Source: an uncultured Clostridia bacterium
Lineage (GTDB): Bacteria; Bacillota; Clostridia; Oscillospirales; Acutalibacteraceae
Reading direction: 5' to 3'
DNA length: 51,031 nt
NCBI GenBank assembly: GCA_947581635.1
Contig: CANPVE010000014.1
Coordinates: forward strand, 1 to 51,031
In this document: one piece after another, positions 1-8,025 of the stretch
Position numbering within the stretch: the stretch's first letter is position 1
Layout: each line of letters begins with the position of its first letter
Notes under the pieces: model-generated
What the model was told of the DNA's origin: nothing
The model's database searches: none
What the model saw: the letters and a program-made list of their open reading frames with translations, nothing else
Translations under genes and position numbers: made by a program

Positions 1-255
1 GTGAAGGTGGTGGAGATAGCACAGCCCGAACCCCAGCCCGCAGAGTCGGCAGATGTGTCACAGCCCCAGACAATTCCTGCAGATCCGGTGAAGGTGGTAG
101 AGATAGCACAGCCCGAACCCCAGCCTGCAGAGCCGACAGATGTGTCACAGCCCCAGACAATTCCCGCAGATCCGGTGAAGGTGGTGGAGATAGCACAGCC
201 CGAACCCCAGCCCGCAGAGTCGGCAGATGTGTCACAGCCCCAGACAATTCCCGCG
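1..255 (+). repeat. 87-bp in-frame tandem repeat, nearly three copies
   Basis: Copies begin at 1, 88 and 175, each opening with GTGAAGGTGGT. The period is 87 bp (29 codons), so copy-number change keeps the frame. Copies differ at only a few bases, such as TCG/CCG for the Ser/Pro residue. The array probably continues upstream of the window. Confidence 0.9.
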
Positions 256-633
256 CAGCCCGTGCAGTCTCAGCCTGCCCAGCCCGTCCAGACAGCCGTT
301 CCTACTTATATTCCTGCTGCCGCGCCTCAGACAAATGCTATGAACTACCAGTATGCCGGTTCGGGAGCAATTCAGGACGAATCCGACAAAATACTCAAAA
401 AAAATGCGCGCAACTTGGGTTTGGGTGCGATTGCCATACTTGTGCTGTTTTGGATACTGGTTTTTGTGCTTGACAGATTTTCGATTTGGTTCCTGATAAT
501 TCCGTTTATTCTTTCATTTGATTCGCTCAAAAAGAGCCGCGCAAAATCGGTAGCCGGATGGATTGGAATGATTGGATCGGTGCTTACCGCATTGCTCTTT
601 GTACTGAGCGTTGCCCTGATGGTTGCATCGTGA
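1..633 (+). CDS. Repeat-bearing membrane protein, 5' end probably missing
   Basis: The open frame is already coding at base 1, inside a repeat, so the true start probably lies upstream. The visible part has about 85 residues made of a 29-residue Pro/Gln/Glu/Val repeat (KVVEIAQPEPQPAE...), present nearly three times, then a Gln/Pro/Ala-rich linker. About three hydrophobic segments follow (near residues 140-158, 160-175 and 183-210), with the protein ending in the last one. This suggests a small C-terminal membrane domain carrying a long, flexible, proline-rich cytoplasmic region. I do not recognise the family and assign no function. No ribosome binding site can be checked because the sequence starts here. 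Confidence 0.7.
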   Translation: MKVVEIAQPEPQPAESADVSQPQTIPADPVKVVEIAQPEPQPAEPTDVSQPQTIPADPVKVVEIAQPEPQPAESADVSQPQTIPAQPVQSQPAQPVQTAVPTYIPAAAPQTNAMNYQYAGSGAIQDESDKILKKNARNLGLGAIAILVLFWILVFVLDRFSIWFLIIPFILSFDSLKKSRAKSVAGWIGMIGSVLTALLFVLSVALMVAS

Positions 634-840
634 GATAAATCGTAATTTATAACAACAATCAAAAATATATAATGAGAAACAATTTGTGGGTCAGATTTTA
701 ATGTTCATACTAATTTGTGATTAATATTATAATAAAAAGCATTGTAAAAAACATATACCTAGTGTTTTTATGCCCCTTGATTATGGATTAGTTTTGGACG
801 CGACAAAAAGATTTTATGTTTTTATTTTGGGGGATTGTTT

Positions 841-1551
841 ATGAAAATCAAAATTTTATCCTTGTTCCTTGCTGTGGCTATGCTTACCGCTCTGTCTGCC
901 TGTTCGGGCGGCGGGAAGAATGTCAATGTGAGCGGTTCCGACAGCTCGTCGAGTGCTAATGTTGCCGAAGGTACTGATGATACCGAGAGTACACAGCCAC
1001 CGTCAGACGATCAGTGGAATCCGGTTGTCACACAGCGTCAGTTGCTTGCAGATGAGGGCAGTATGTGCGGAGTGCTGTATCTTGGTTATGGAAGCTTTGA
1101 AACATACAATTATAATTTTAAGGACAATCGCGAGTATTTCACCGAAATAATACGGAACAGCGGATATGTTGATTCGTTCGACTTTCTGTTGTCTGTGCCC
1201 GATGAATATTGGGTGGACACCGGAAACGGCGGTTCAGAGTTTTATCTCATTATACCTGCTGACGAAAAGGCAAAAGTTGAAATTTACAGTCTTGGTTTTA
1301 AAGATGGAAGCACTGATATTGAGAGGGGAGAAATCTTGTATTCACAGGACACAGGAGCGCCGTTTTTGCTTAAGTGCAATTACAGTGATTTGTTCCCCGA
1401 GTGTGAGATCGTAATTACCGACAGCAAAGGAGAGGTTCTCAATTGGCGTCCCGGATTAAGCCTGCGGGACGGCACGGTTATAAATACCACAGAGGACGGA
1501 AAAACCGTACATGATTTTACGGCATATCCTGAAGGAACAAAAGAAGAGTAA
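841..1551 (+). CDS. Putative lipoprotein of unknown function
   Basis: The 236-residue protein starts with a type II signal peptide: Lys at positions 2 and 4, a hydrophobic core, and a lipobox ending L-S-A-C with Cys21. A Ser/Gly/Asp-rich spacer to about residue 65 follows, as is usual for a tethered extracellular lipoprotein. The ATG at 841 is chosen over the in-frame TTG at 835 because the run TTGGGGGA at 827-834 sits at proper spacing. The mature domain is acidic with many Tyr and Phe and matches no family I know. It stands alone, followed by a strong terminator. Confidence 0.75.
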   Translation: MKIKILSLFLAVAMLTALSACSGGGKNVNVSGSDSSSSANVAEGTDDTESTQPPSDDQWNPVVTQRQLLADEGSMCGVLYLGYGSFETYNYNFKDNREYFTEIIRNSGYVDSFDFLLSVPDEYWVDTGNGGSEFYLIIPADEKAKVEIYSLGFKDGSTDIERGEILYSQDTGAPFLLKCNYSDLFPECEIVITDSKGEVLNWRPGLSLRDGTVINTTEDGKTVHDFTAYPEGTKEE

Positions 1552-1581
1552 TTTTGTTTATTTGATTTTCGCGTGAGAGAT

Positions 1582-1628
1582 AAGCCGCCGAATCTCGCAG
1601 TGAATGCTGTGGGATTCGGCGGCTTTTT
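1582..1628 (+). terminator. Intrinsic terminator after the lipoprotein gene
   Basis: A 19-bp stem begins AAGCCGCCGAATC and is closed by GATTCGGCGGCTT, with a short TGAATG loop and a T run directly after. It lies between convergent genes. The T run makes it a plus-strand terminator, and the stem could also slow minus-strand transcription from the phosphatase gene. Confidence 0.85.
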
Positions 1629-1654
1629 ATCTATAGCGTTGAATTATTATCAAA

Positions 1655-2338
1655 TTATTCGAAAAGGCGTTCAACCAACATATGAGGCTCATATTTTTTC
1701 ATAGACCTCGCCAACACGTCAAAGTTTGGCTTTCTGCTTGACAGATTGTGGCAGTCAGTGCCGAATAATATCGGGTAATCTTCCTTTATCAACCGTTTTA
1801 TGAGCTTTTTGCTGCTTCTCTTTGAGAAAGCGCTGAGGTTGAATTGGAATATTGCATCAGGAATACTCAATATGTCATTATAGTCTCTGGTATCATAAAT
1901 GTCAACATATCTATCCAAGTGTGCGACTATTATCTGCATTTTTGTTTTGTAGGATATTTCTTCGATTTCCTCTACCATCCATCTTCTATACGGCTCAAAC
2001 GGAAGCTCAAGCAACAGAGTATTCATACTGGTATTGCCAAGCTGCTCTATATCGTTCAATTCGGATAAATTGCGTTCAAGCGCTATCTCGGAGGCAAGCA
2101 TTATATTGGGCATACCGTCGAATCGGTTTTCCATTACAAGCTCGTATGCGGCTTTACGCTTTTTAAGGAAGTGCTGCACACTTTGAGAATGCATTCTGTA
2201 GTGCGGAGTTGCGACGATATTTTTTACGCCCTGTTGAGCCTGCATTCTGATTAGCTCAAGACTCACCTCAATATTTGCGGCCCCGTCATCAATGCCGGGA
2301 AGAACGTGGCAATGAAAGTCCGTATCGAAAAAAGACAT
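1655..2338 (-). CDS. CpsB/YwqE-type PHP-domain protein-tyrosine phosphatase
   Basis: The 227-residue protein fits the CpsB/CapC/YwqE family of manganese-dependent tyrosine phosphatases, which dephosphorylate bacterial tyrosine kinases in capsule or exopolysaccharide systems. Visible metal-ligand motifs are HCHVLPGIDDGA at the N-terminus, ATPHYRMH near residue 45, AHLDRY in the middle and FGTDCH near the C-terminus. The family is normally about 230-260 residues, so this one looks complete. It lies directly downstream of the BY-kinase gene on the same strand, the usual kinase/phosphatase pairing. The 140-bp gap contains a hairpin that may lower its expression relative to the kinase. Confidence 0.88.
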   Translation of the reverse strand: MSFFDTDFHCHVLPGIDDGAANIEVSLELIRMQAQQGVKNIVATPHYRMHSQSVQHFLKKRKAAYELVMENRFDGMPNIMLASEIALERNLSELNDIEQLGNTSMNTLLLELPFEPYRRWMVEEIEEISYKTKMQIIVAHLDRYVDIYDTRDYNDILSIPDAIFQFNLSAFSKRSSKKLIKRLIKEDYPILFGTDCHNLSSRKPNFDVLARSMKKYEPHMLVERLFE

Positions 2339-2399
2339 ATTATTAACATCTACCCTTCAATCAACAAAATATTATATATTACCGACAACAAACAACCAA

Positions 2400-2439
2400 C
2401 CACACAGCGGCAATTTCAAAACGAACTGCCACTATGTGG
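2400..2439 (-). terminator. Hairpin between kinase and phosphatase genes
   Basis: CCACACAGCGGCA at 2400-2412 pairs with TGCCACTATGTGG at 2427-2439, with two wobble positions. On the minus transcript the stem is followed by a T/G-rich stretch rather than a clean U run. It is therefore a weak or partial terminator, or an mRNA-stabilising hairpin between the two genes. Confidence 0.45.
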
Positions 2440-2481
2440 TTTGACAATTAATCGCAGTTTTCCTCTAAAGCTGAAGTTAAG

Positions 2482-4527
2482 TTATGCCTTTTTATCTTTA
2501 GAGTCATCCTCGCCTTTGCCTTTGCCCTTGCTTTTGTCCTTGCCCTTATGTTTATCGGAGTGCTCGCCGTAACCATGGCCGTAGCCATAGCCATAACCGT
2601 AGCCATAACCGTAGCCATAACCGTAGCCATAGCCTCCGTCAGACGAACCTGAATCGGTAATAACGAAGCCCATAAGGTTGGCCTTAGCCATATTAATAGA
2701 TTTAATAGCCCTGTCGATGTCGGGATATTTAGTCTTGTTCTCACGGGCAACCAATATGATTCCGGATGCCTTGGAAGAGATGATGAGCGCGTCGGAAACG
2801 AGGTTGATAGGTGAAGTATCAATAAATACAAAGTCGTACTCGTCCGCTTGTTCCTTTATAAAGTCGATCATATATGTCGATCCAAGCAGTTCTGCGGGAC
2901 TGGGTGTGGATGGACCTGCGGAGAGAAAATCCACGCCGGGGCGAATATCTGACACTACAGCTTCGTCGAAGGTTTCAAAGCCCATGAGTACACGCGAAAG
3001 TCCGTGCTTATTGCCTACCTTGAAGTACTTGTAGACAGATGGATTTCTGAGGTCGGAATCAACGAGCAGCACCTTCGCGCCAATCTGAGCCATGGAGATG
3101 GCAAGATTTATAGAAGTGGTTGTTTTAAGGTCATTGGCTGTGGGACTGGTGACTACGAAAACACCGTTTTTTAGTGTTGACAGTGAGAAAAGAATGTTGG
3201 TGCGAATGAGGTTATATGCCGACGTAATGGGAAACGGGGTGTTTTGATCGAGAATAGTGGCATTTGTCAATATCTTCTCGTTGTCTGCATTTGACTTTTT
3301 CAGCTTGTTGCTCAGATTTACATCCTTCTTGGATATGCCCAAAATCTTAGAAAATCTGAAAAAGTCAGGAACGCTGCCCAGCACAGGAATGGAATACTTT
3401 TCGGCGAGAGCAGCTTCATCGTTTACGGTCGTCCTCGTAGCGGTTCTTATCAGATAGAACATCACAAGGGATAGGAGAGCGGCAAAGGCAAAGATCGCCG
3501 TGTATTTCGGAATGCTGGGGGAACTGGGTTCCTGAGCAAGTGTTGGCTCACCTATGGGTTTTACCGTACCCGAACCAACTATATCCTCCAGAGCTCTTGA
3601 AGCTATGCTGGTATACGTAGTGCATATATCAAATGAAAGCTCGGGGCTTTCTGTTTCAACTGTTATCTTGAGAACCTCGGTATCGTCTACAGAAGAGAAT
3701 GAAATGGAACTTTCAAGCTGCCCCTCGGTGAGACCGCTGTTGTTCATTTTCTTCAAAACCTCGCTGGTAATCGAATTGGTCTGAAGCATAACTATATAGG
3801 TATCAACCATTTTCTGAGAAGCATTTATATCGTTTATATTTACTGCTGTCGTATCCGCAGATGCATCTCTTGTGGTCACATAGAGCATTGCGGATGACTG
3901 ATATTTGGGAGTAATCAGGAAAGAAGATATCGAAAAACCCACTATTGCCCCAAGCAGGGTGATCATGAGGAGTGATTTCCAGCGCTGCTTGAGGGAATAA
4001 AGAAACTTGAATACGTCTATCTCAAGTGTAGTGAGGTTTTCATCTTTTGCGGCGTCGCTTTCAACCGATTTTTCAGCGGACTTGTCCTTATCTTGCGCAG
4101 ATTCTGCTATGCTTTTGTACATGACCGGTATAAGCTGAGAGCAGGCAACCATAGTCGTCGCGGCTATGACTCTGTAAACCGAATTGTCAGGTGATTTGTG
4201 TTTATTGAGCACAGCATTTTCCGCAGTGTCGTCCGAAGACTGTTCGGAGTCTCCCTGATATGCCTTTGAATCATTGATTTGCCCGGCAGGAGCCGCAATA
4301 AGGTCAACGCTTTTCGCAATGTCAACGGCGGTATCGGCAACCCCGGCCTTGGATTTACCCACAGAAGACCTGCTTCTGCCTGATTCTTCAGCCCCGAGCG
4401 AATCTACACCATATGTTGAATTCTTATGATTGCTTTTCTTTTTACGTTTTCTGAACGTATTGAGATAAACCGAGTTAATTGAAAAATCGTCAAGATTGGA
4501 ATTATTCTTATTCGGCTTGTTATCCAA
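2482..4527 (-). CDS. Wzz-BY-kinase fusion with degenerate P-loop and Tyr-Gly tail
   Basis: The 681-residue protein resembles bacterial tyrosine kinases that control polysaccharide assembly. Order: a charged cytoplasmic N-terminal extension of about 170 residues containing a hydrophobic stretch near 118-140; TM1 near 186-205; a Wzz-like extracellular domain; TM2 near 342-360; then the kinase domain. Walker A' (VLLVDSDLR) and Walker B (FVFIDTSP) are intact. The Walker A segment reads TSPTANDLKTTT, keeping Lys468 but lacking the usual glycines. The tail has ten tyrosines in a (YG) run and then a Lys/Asp/Gly-rich end. TTG at 4527 is chosen as start because AAGGAGA sits six bases before it; the in-frame ATG at 4557 has no ribosome binding site. 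The CpsB-type phosphatase gene follows. Confidence 0.87.
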   Translation of the reverse strand: MDNKPNKNNSNLDDFSINSVYLNTFRKRKKKSNHKNSTYGVDSLGAEESGRSRSSVGKSKAGVADTAVDIAKSVDLIAAPAGQINDSKAYQGDSEQSSDDTAENAVLNKHKSPDNSVYRVIAATTMVACSQLIPVMYKSIAESAQDKDKSAEKSVESDAAKDENLTTLEIDVFKFLYSLKQRWKSLLMITLLGAIVGFSISSFLITPKYQSSAMLYVTTRDASADTTAVNINDINASQKMVDTYIVMLQTNSITSEVLKKMNNSGLTEGQLESSISFSSVDDTEVLKITVETESPELSFDICTTYTSIASRALEDIVGSGTVKPIGEPTLAQEPSSPSIPKYTAIFAFAALLSLVMFYLIRTATRTTVNDEAALAEKYSIPVLGSVPDFFRFSKILGISKKDVNLSNKLKKSNADNEKILTNATILDQNTPFPITSAYNLIRTNILFSLSTLKNGVFVVTSPTANDLKTTTSINLAISMAQIGAKVLLVDSDLRNPSVYKYFKVGNKHGLSRVLMGFETFDEAVVSDIRPGVDFLSAGPSTPSPAELLGSTYMIDFIKEQADEYDFVFIDTSPINLVSDALIISSKASGIILVARENKTKYPDIDRAIKSINMAKANLMGFVITDSGSSDGGYGYGYGYGYGYGYGYGYGHGYGEHSDKHKGKDKSKGKGKGEDDSKDKKA
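2566..2631 (-). repeat. 12-bp repeat encoding the (Tyr-Gly) phosphorylation tail
   Basis: Units reading GCCATAACCGTA on the plus strand repeat in frame and encode alternating Tyr and Gly: nine YG, one HG, one YG. The 12-bp period keeps the frame, so slippage would change the number of tyrosines without breaking the protein. Confidence 0.85.
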
Positions 4528-4580
4528 ATCAATTCTCCTTTTCAAAAAATTAAACATACAAAAAGACCGTTCGATATGTC

Positions 4581-4609
4581 ATTATAGCGGTTAATACCGA
4601 ATATGTCAA
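4581..4609 (-). promoter_or_regulatory. Consensus sigma-A promoter for the BY-kinase gene
   Basis: On the minus strand TTGACA (4609-4604) and TATAAT (4586-4581) are separated by exactly 17 bases. Transcription would start near 4574, leaving about 47 bases to the TTG start at 4527. Two ATATGTCA direct repeats overlap the promoter (about 4575-4582 and 4601-4608) and could bind a regulator. Confidence 0.8.
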
Positions 4610-4838
4610 TATACTTGCTGGATAAATGATAATCCTGATATTTACAGAATAAAATATTGTACGACAGAATTTAATATTCGATTGATATGTATACACCGTG
4701 ATTCTACCACAATACGTTACAAATTTCAATCGCAAAATAAACAATCTTTGAGAGACAAATTAAATTTTTATTTGTACGCAAATATAGCTCAATCTTTGTA
4801 AATCCGATGTCTATCAACTATAATGTTACGTTTTTTAT

Positions 4839-4867
4839 TTGACATATGAACCAATGTGTGGTATTAT
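4839..4867 (+). promoter_or_regulatory. Sigma-A promoter for the tatD-like gene
   Basis: TTGACA (4839-4844), a 17-base spacer and TATTAT (4862-4867) lie about 75 bases before the ATG. With the divergent kinase promoter this accounts for the 414-bp intergenic region, which is otherwise AT-rich and shows no gene. Confidence 0.75.
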
Positions 4868-4941
4868 AGTGCATATTAGTTTGTGATTTGCACAACAGTA
4901 AGTTCTGGAATTTTTCCGATTTCGTGTTTGGAGGAAGGAAA

Positions 4942-5721
4942 ATGATATTTGACAGCCATGCTCACTACTATTTGAGGGAGTTTGATGGTGACAGAGATAC
5001 GCTTCTGAATCGGCTGCACGACGAATGCGGCGTGTGCGGCATTGTCAATGCTGCAGAGAATATTGAAACGTCCGCCAAATGCATTGAACTTGCCCGACAG
5101 TACGACTTCCTGTATGCCGCCGTCGGACTTCACCCAAATTGTGTCGATAAGTGGCAGGACGGATATATAGACGAAATTCGCCCATTGCTTCGTAATCCAA
5201 GGGTAGTGGCTATGGGAGAGATTGGTCTGGATTACTACCGAACCAAGGACAACAAAGAACTCCAAAAACACGCGTTTATTATGCAGTTGGAACTTGCCAA
5301 CGAGGAAAATATGCCTGTGATAATACACGACCGCGAAGCCCACGGAGATATGTATCAAATACTCAGGCAATATCGTCCGAAGGGAGTGATGCATTGTTTC
5401 TCGGGGAGCGTGGAACTTGCACGTGAGACGCTGGATTATGGAATGTACATAGGGTTGGGTGGTTCGGTGACTTTTGCAAACGCTGTAAATCCGACACGGG
5501 TTGCAAAATATGTGCCGATAGACAGACTGTTGCTGGAGACCGATGCGCCGTATCTCATTCCGACGCCCTGCCGCAAGTATACGCACGGAATGGAGCGTTG
5601 TGATTCTTCTATGATACCTGTGGTCGCGCGTCTTATAGCCGGACTTCGCGGAATGGACGTCGATGAGCTGTTGAACGTCACCGCTGAAAATGCGCGCAGA
5701 CTTTACGGAATACAAAATTAA
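4942..5721 (+). CDS. TatD family metal-dependent hydrolase (DNase)
   Basis: The 259-residue protein has the TatD pattern: FDSHAHY at the N-terminus, GEIGLDYYR with the bridging Glu, VIIHDREAH, MHCFSG, and ETDAPYL near the C-terminus. These supply the His/Glu/Asp ligands for two divalent metals in a TIM-barrel hydrolase. Family members act as 3'-5' exonucleases or DNases in repair and nucleic-acid turnover; the exact substrate here is inferred. ATG at 4942 is chosen because GGAGGAAGGAA directly precedes it. A longer in-frame reading to 4888 adds residues with no family resemblance. Length is typical (about 255-260). Confidence 0.93.
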   Translation: MIFDSHAHYYLREFDGDRDTLLNRLHDECGVCGIVNAAENIETSAKCIELARQYDFLYAAVGLHPNCVDKWQDGYIDEIRPLLRNPRVVAMGEIGLDYYRTKDNKELQKHAFIMQLELANEENMPVIIHDREAHGDMYQILRQYRPKGVMHCFSGSVELARETLDYGMYIGLGGSVTFANAVNPTRVAKYVPIDRLLLETDAPYLIPTPCRKYTHGMERCDSSMIPVVARLIAGLRGMDVDELLNVTAENARRLYGIQN

Positions 5722-5835
5722 TTTACTGCTCGTCCGAAGAGGTACGTGCAATTAAAGGTAAGCAATTCCTTTTTCAACAAACCCTTCGATTGCAAAAAAC
5801 TAAATGCTATTGCTGTGACAAAACAAATATTGGGG

Positions 5836-5864
5836 TTGATTTTGTCAGCGTATTGATGTAAAAT
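5836..5864 (+). promoter_or_regulatory. Sigma-A promoter upstream of the exonuclease gene
   Basis: TTGATT (5836-5841), a 17-base spacer and TAAAAT (5859-5864). The leader of about 100 bases contains a strong ribosome binding site GGAAAGGAG (5902-5910) that fits a ten-codon frame from TTG at 5920, not the exonuclease start. Confidence 0.6.
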
Positions 5865-5969
5865 GAAATGCACGAAATATTGAACATTTGTTTGTATGTT
5901 CGGAAAGGAGATTTGCCTTTTGTCAATTCATCACTCTGTTTGTGTGGCATAAGACAACAATAATCCCGA

Positions 5970-6899
5970 ATGAAATATATAATCATGGATTTGGAATGGA
6001 ATGGCTCTAATACGGTCGATGGTCATTTTAACGAGATAATAGAGATAGGTGCGGTTGCCCTGGATGACAGCATGGCAATATCAGGTGAGTTTCAATCGTT
6101 TGTAAAACCAAAGATCACCAGAAAATTGCGCGGCAGGATACGAGAGCTTACCCACATCAGCAATGACGATTTAAAAAGCGCCAGCGGCTTTGCTGCGGTG
6201 TACAACCGGCTCAAGGAGTGGATAGGCAGCGGAGACAATTGTATGCTGTCGTGGGGCAATGCCGACATAGCGGTGCTCTATGAGAATCTGAAGCATTACG
6301 ATATGCTGGACGATATATATGTGATACAAAATTACTGTGACGCGCAGCTCATGTGCCAGAAGGCGGCGGGGATCTCGCTAGCCAAGCAAGTGGGGCTCTC
6401 GTCGTTTGCCGAGTTTGCTGATGTGGATATAGGTGACGATCTGCTTCACCGCGCAATAAATGACAGCCGCCTCACGGCCAAATGCGTGGCTAAGATGTTT
6501 AAGCCCGAGTTTTTCGCTGAGTTTGTAAAGAAAGCCGACAAAAGCTTCTATGATCGAATGAATTTTAAGTCCTACTGCATACAGGATCTGAATGATGAGC
6601 TTATCAAACCCACTGAATTCATGACTAAATGTCCGGATTGTGACAGGTATATGACGCGCATGACCAAGTATACTTGCCGAAACAGGAAGCATCATGCGGC
6701 TTACCGCTGCAAATTTTGCAGGAAAACCTACAACGTTGCCCATACTTTTAAGGTTACATATGACGGACTAGAGCATAAAGTTACCCTTCACCAGACAGAT
6801 CCGCCGATTGATCCGCCAGTGGATCAGTCTCTGCAAGACTTGGCTGATGTGTCGGAGACGCCGGAGAATGAAGATACAAAAGAGACAAAGGACGCATGA
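5970..6899 (+). CDS. DEDDh-type 3'-5' exonuclease with C-terminal zinc ribbon
   Basis: The 309-residue protein begins with ExoI motif MDLEWN and an IIEIGAV segment, has a THISNDDL stretch, a WGNADIAVL ExoII-like motif, and HRAINDSRLTAKC as ExoIII (His...Asp). This is the RNase T/KapD/DNA-polymerase-epsilon-like DEDDh superfamily. Residues about 215-260 form a cysteine module (CPDCDRY, then C-X5-HH and CKFCRKTY) that looks like a zinc ribbon and may bind nucleic acid. The C-terminal 50 residues are acidic and Pro-rich. ATG at 5970 is the first usable start after an in-frame TAA at 5961, yet no good ribosome binding site precedes it. The substrate is unknown. Confidence 0.85.
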   Translation: MKYIIMDLEWNGSNTVDGHFNEIIEIGAVALDDSMAISGEFQSFVKPKITRKLRGRIRELTHISNDDLKSASGFAAVYNRLKEWIGSGDNCMLSWGNADIAVLYENLKHYDMLDDIYVIQNYCDAQLMCQKAAGISLAKQVGLSSFAEFADVDIGDDLLHRAINDSRLTAKCVAKMFKPEFFAEFVKKADKSFYDRMNFKSYCIQDLNDELIKPTEFMTKCPDCDRYMTRMTKYTCRNRKHHAAYRCKFCRKTYNVAHTFKVTYDGLEHKVTLHQTDPPIDPPVDQSLQDLADVSETPENEDTKETKDA

Positions 6900-6965
6900 A
6901 AATAAATCGGCAGGATCAGTGGCGCCATACGCCGCTGCCTGCCTGTTTTTATGGGGAGGATTTAT

Positions 6966-7865
6966 GTGGAAAACTGTAGGCTTTGCCCGCGCTCATGCGG
7001 CGCGGAGCGTAAAAGCGTAAGGGGAAGCGGGTTCTGCGGCTGCGGCACAATGCCGGTCGTTTCGAGGGCGGCGCTGCATATGTGGGAAGAACCGGTCATA
7101 AGCGGAACGCGCGGCAGCGGCACGATATTCTTTTCTGGCTGCACGCTGGGGTGTGTATTCTGCCAGAATTACGACATATCCTCGTCACTGCACGGACGGG
7201 CGGTCACTCCGCACGGACTTGCCGACATAATGCGTGAATTGGATTATTCGGGCGCTCATAATATCAGCTTTGTCACCGGTACACAATATGTGACGGCAAT
7301 AGTCGAAGCACTGGAAATTTATCGCCCCAGTCTGCCGCTTGTCTGGAACAGCGGCGGTTATGAGAGACTTGATACAATAGAACTGCTGGGCAAATATATA
7401 GACATATGGCTGCCCGACTATAAATTCGCCCTACCCGACGTATCCGCTAAGTATTGCCGCGCGGTCGATTACCCTGAGACCGCCATTAAGGCAATCGAAC
7501 GTATGTGTGAATTGAACCGTCAAAACGGAGGAAAAATAATTGAGGACGGTGTGATGAAGCGCGGAGTGATTGTAAGACATCTGGTGCTGCCGCATAATGT
7601 GCGAAATTCGGTGGCGGCGTTAAGGAAAATTCGCTCACATCTCCCTGATGACACTCCGGTGAGTATAATGAGTCAATACACGCCCAGCGGCGATATAGCG
7701 CGGTTTCCCGAGTTGGGCCGCCGTATAACCGAGCGGGAATACGAAAAAGTGTGCGGGGTCGCGCGTCAATTGGGAATACGTGGCTTTATGCAGGAGCTAT
7801 CGTCGGCGAGCGGGGAATATGTGCCGGAATTCGACCTGAGCGTACCCGAATACAACGAAGATTGA
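6966..7865 (+). CDS. Radical SAM protein, PflA-like (COG1313 type)
   Basis: The 299-residue protein carries CTLGCVFCQN, the CX3CX2C motif that binds the 4Fe-4S cluster cleaving S-adenosylmethionine. An N-terminal cysteine group (CRLCPRSCGAERK, then GFCGCG) is typical of the uncharacterised COG1313 branch annotated as pyruvate-formate-lyase-activating-like. Later motifs include GTQYVTA and LVWNSGGYE. GTG at 6966 is chosen because GGGGAGGA sits just before it; the ATG at 6951 overlaps that site and has none of its own. The protein it activates is unknown, and no glycyl-radical enzyme gene lies nearby. Confidence 0.88.
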   Translation: MENCRLCPRSCGAERKSVRGSGFCGCGTMPVVSRAALHMWEEPVISGTRGSGTIFFSGCTLGCVFCQNYDISSSLHGRAVTPHGLADIMRELDYSGAHNISFVTGTQYVTAIVEALEIYRPSLPLVWNSGGYERLDTIELLGKYIDIWLPDYKFALPDVSAKYCRAVDYPETAIKAIERMCELNRQNGGKIIEDGVMKRGVIVRHLVLPHNVRNSVAALRKIRSHLPDDTPVSIMSQYTPSGDIARFPELGRRITEREYEKVCGVARQLGIRGFMQELSSASGEYVPEFDLSVPEYNED

Positions 7866-7889
7866 CGTGGCCACGCGTATGCCGCCGCT

Positions 7890-7915
7890 CCGGGTTTGTA
7901 CGGTTATTTACCCGG
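7890..7915 (+). other. Small hairpin after the radical SAM gene
   Basis: CCGGGT at 7890-7895 pairs with ACCCGG at 7910-7915. No T run follows, so it is at most a weak terminator. A perfect ten-base palindrome CGTGGCCACG lies just upstream at 7866-7875. Confidence 0.3.
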
Positions 7916-8025
7916 ATCGTTGTAGTATTAATTTTATTTTTATATCAGTCTCACATATTTATCAATTACAGGTGATATTCTTTATTGGAGATTAATGTTA
8001 AACTCAAATAAAAGGACGGCGTGAT

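Noticed and set aside
4876..5751. 291-codon minus-strand ORF opposite the TatD gene
   Set aside because: It is the antisense shadow of a clear TatD gene with intact motifs; its product has no family features.
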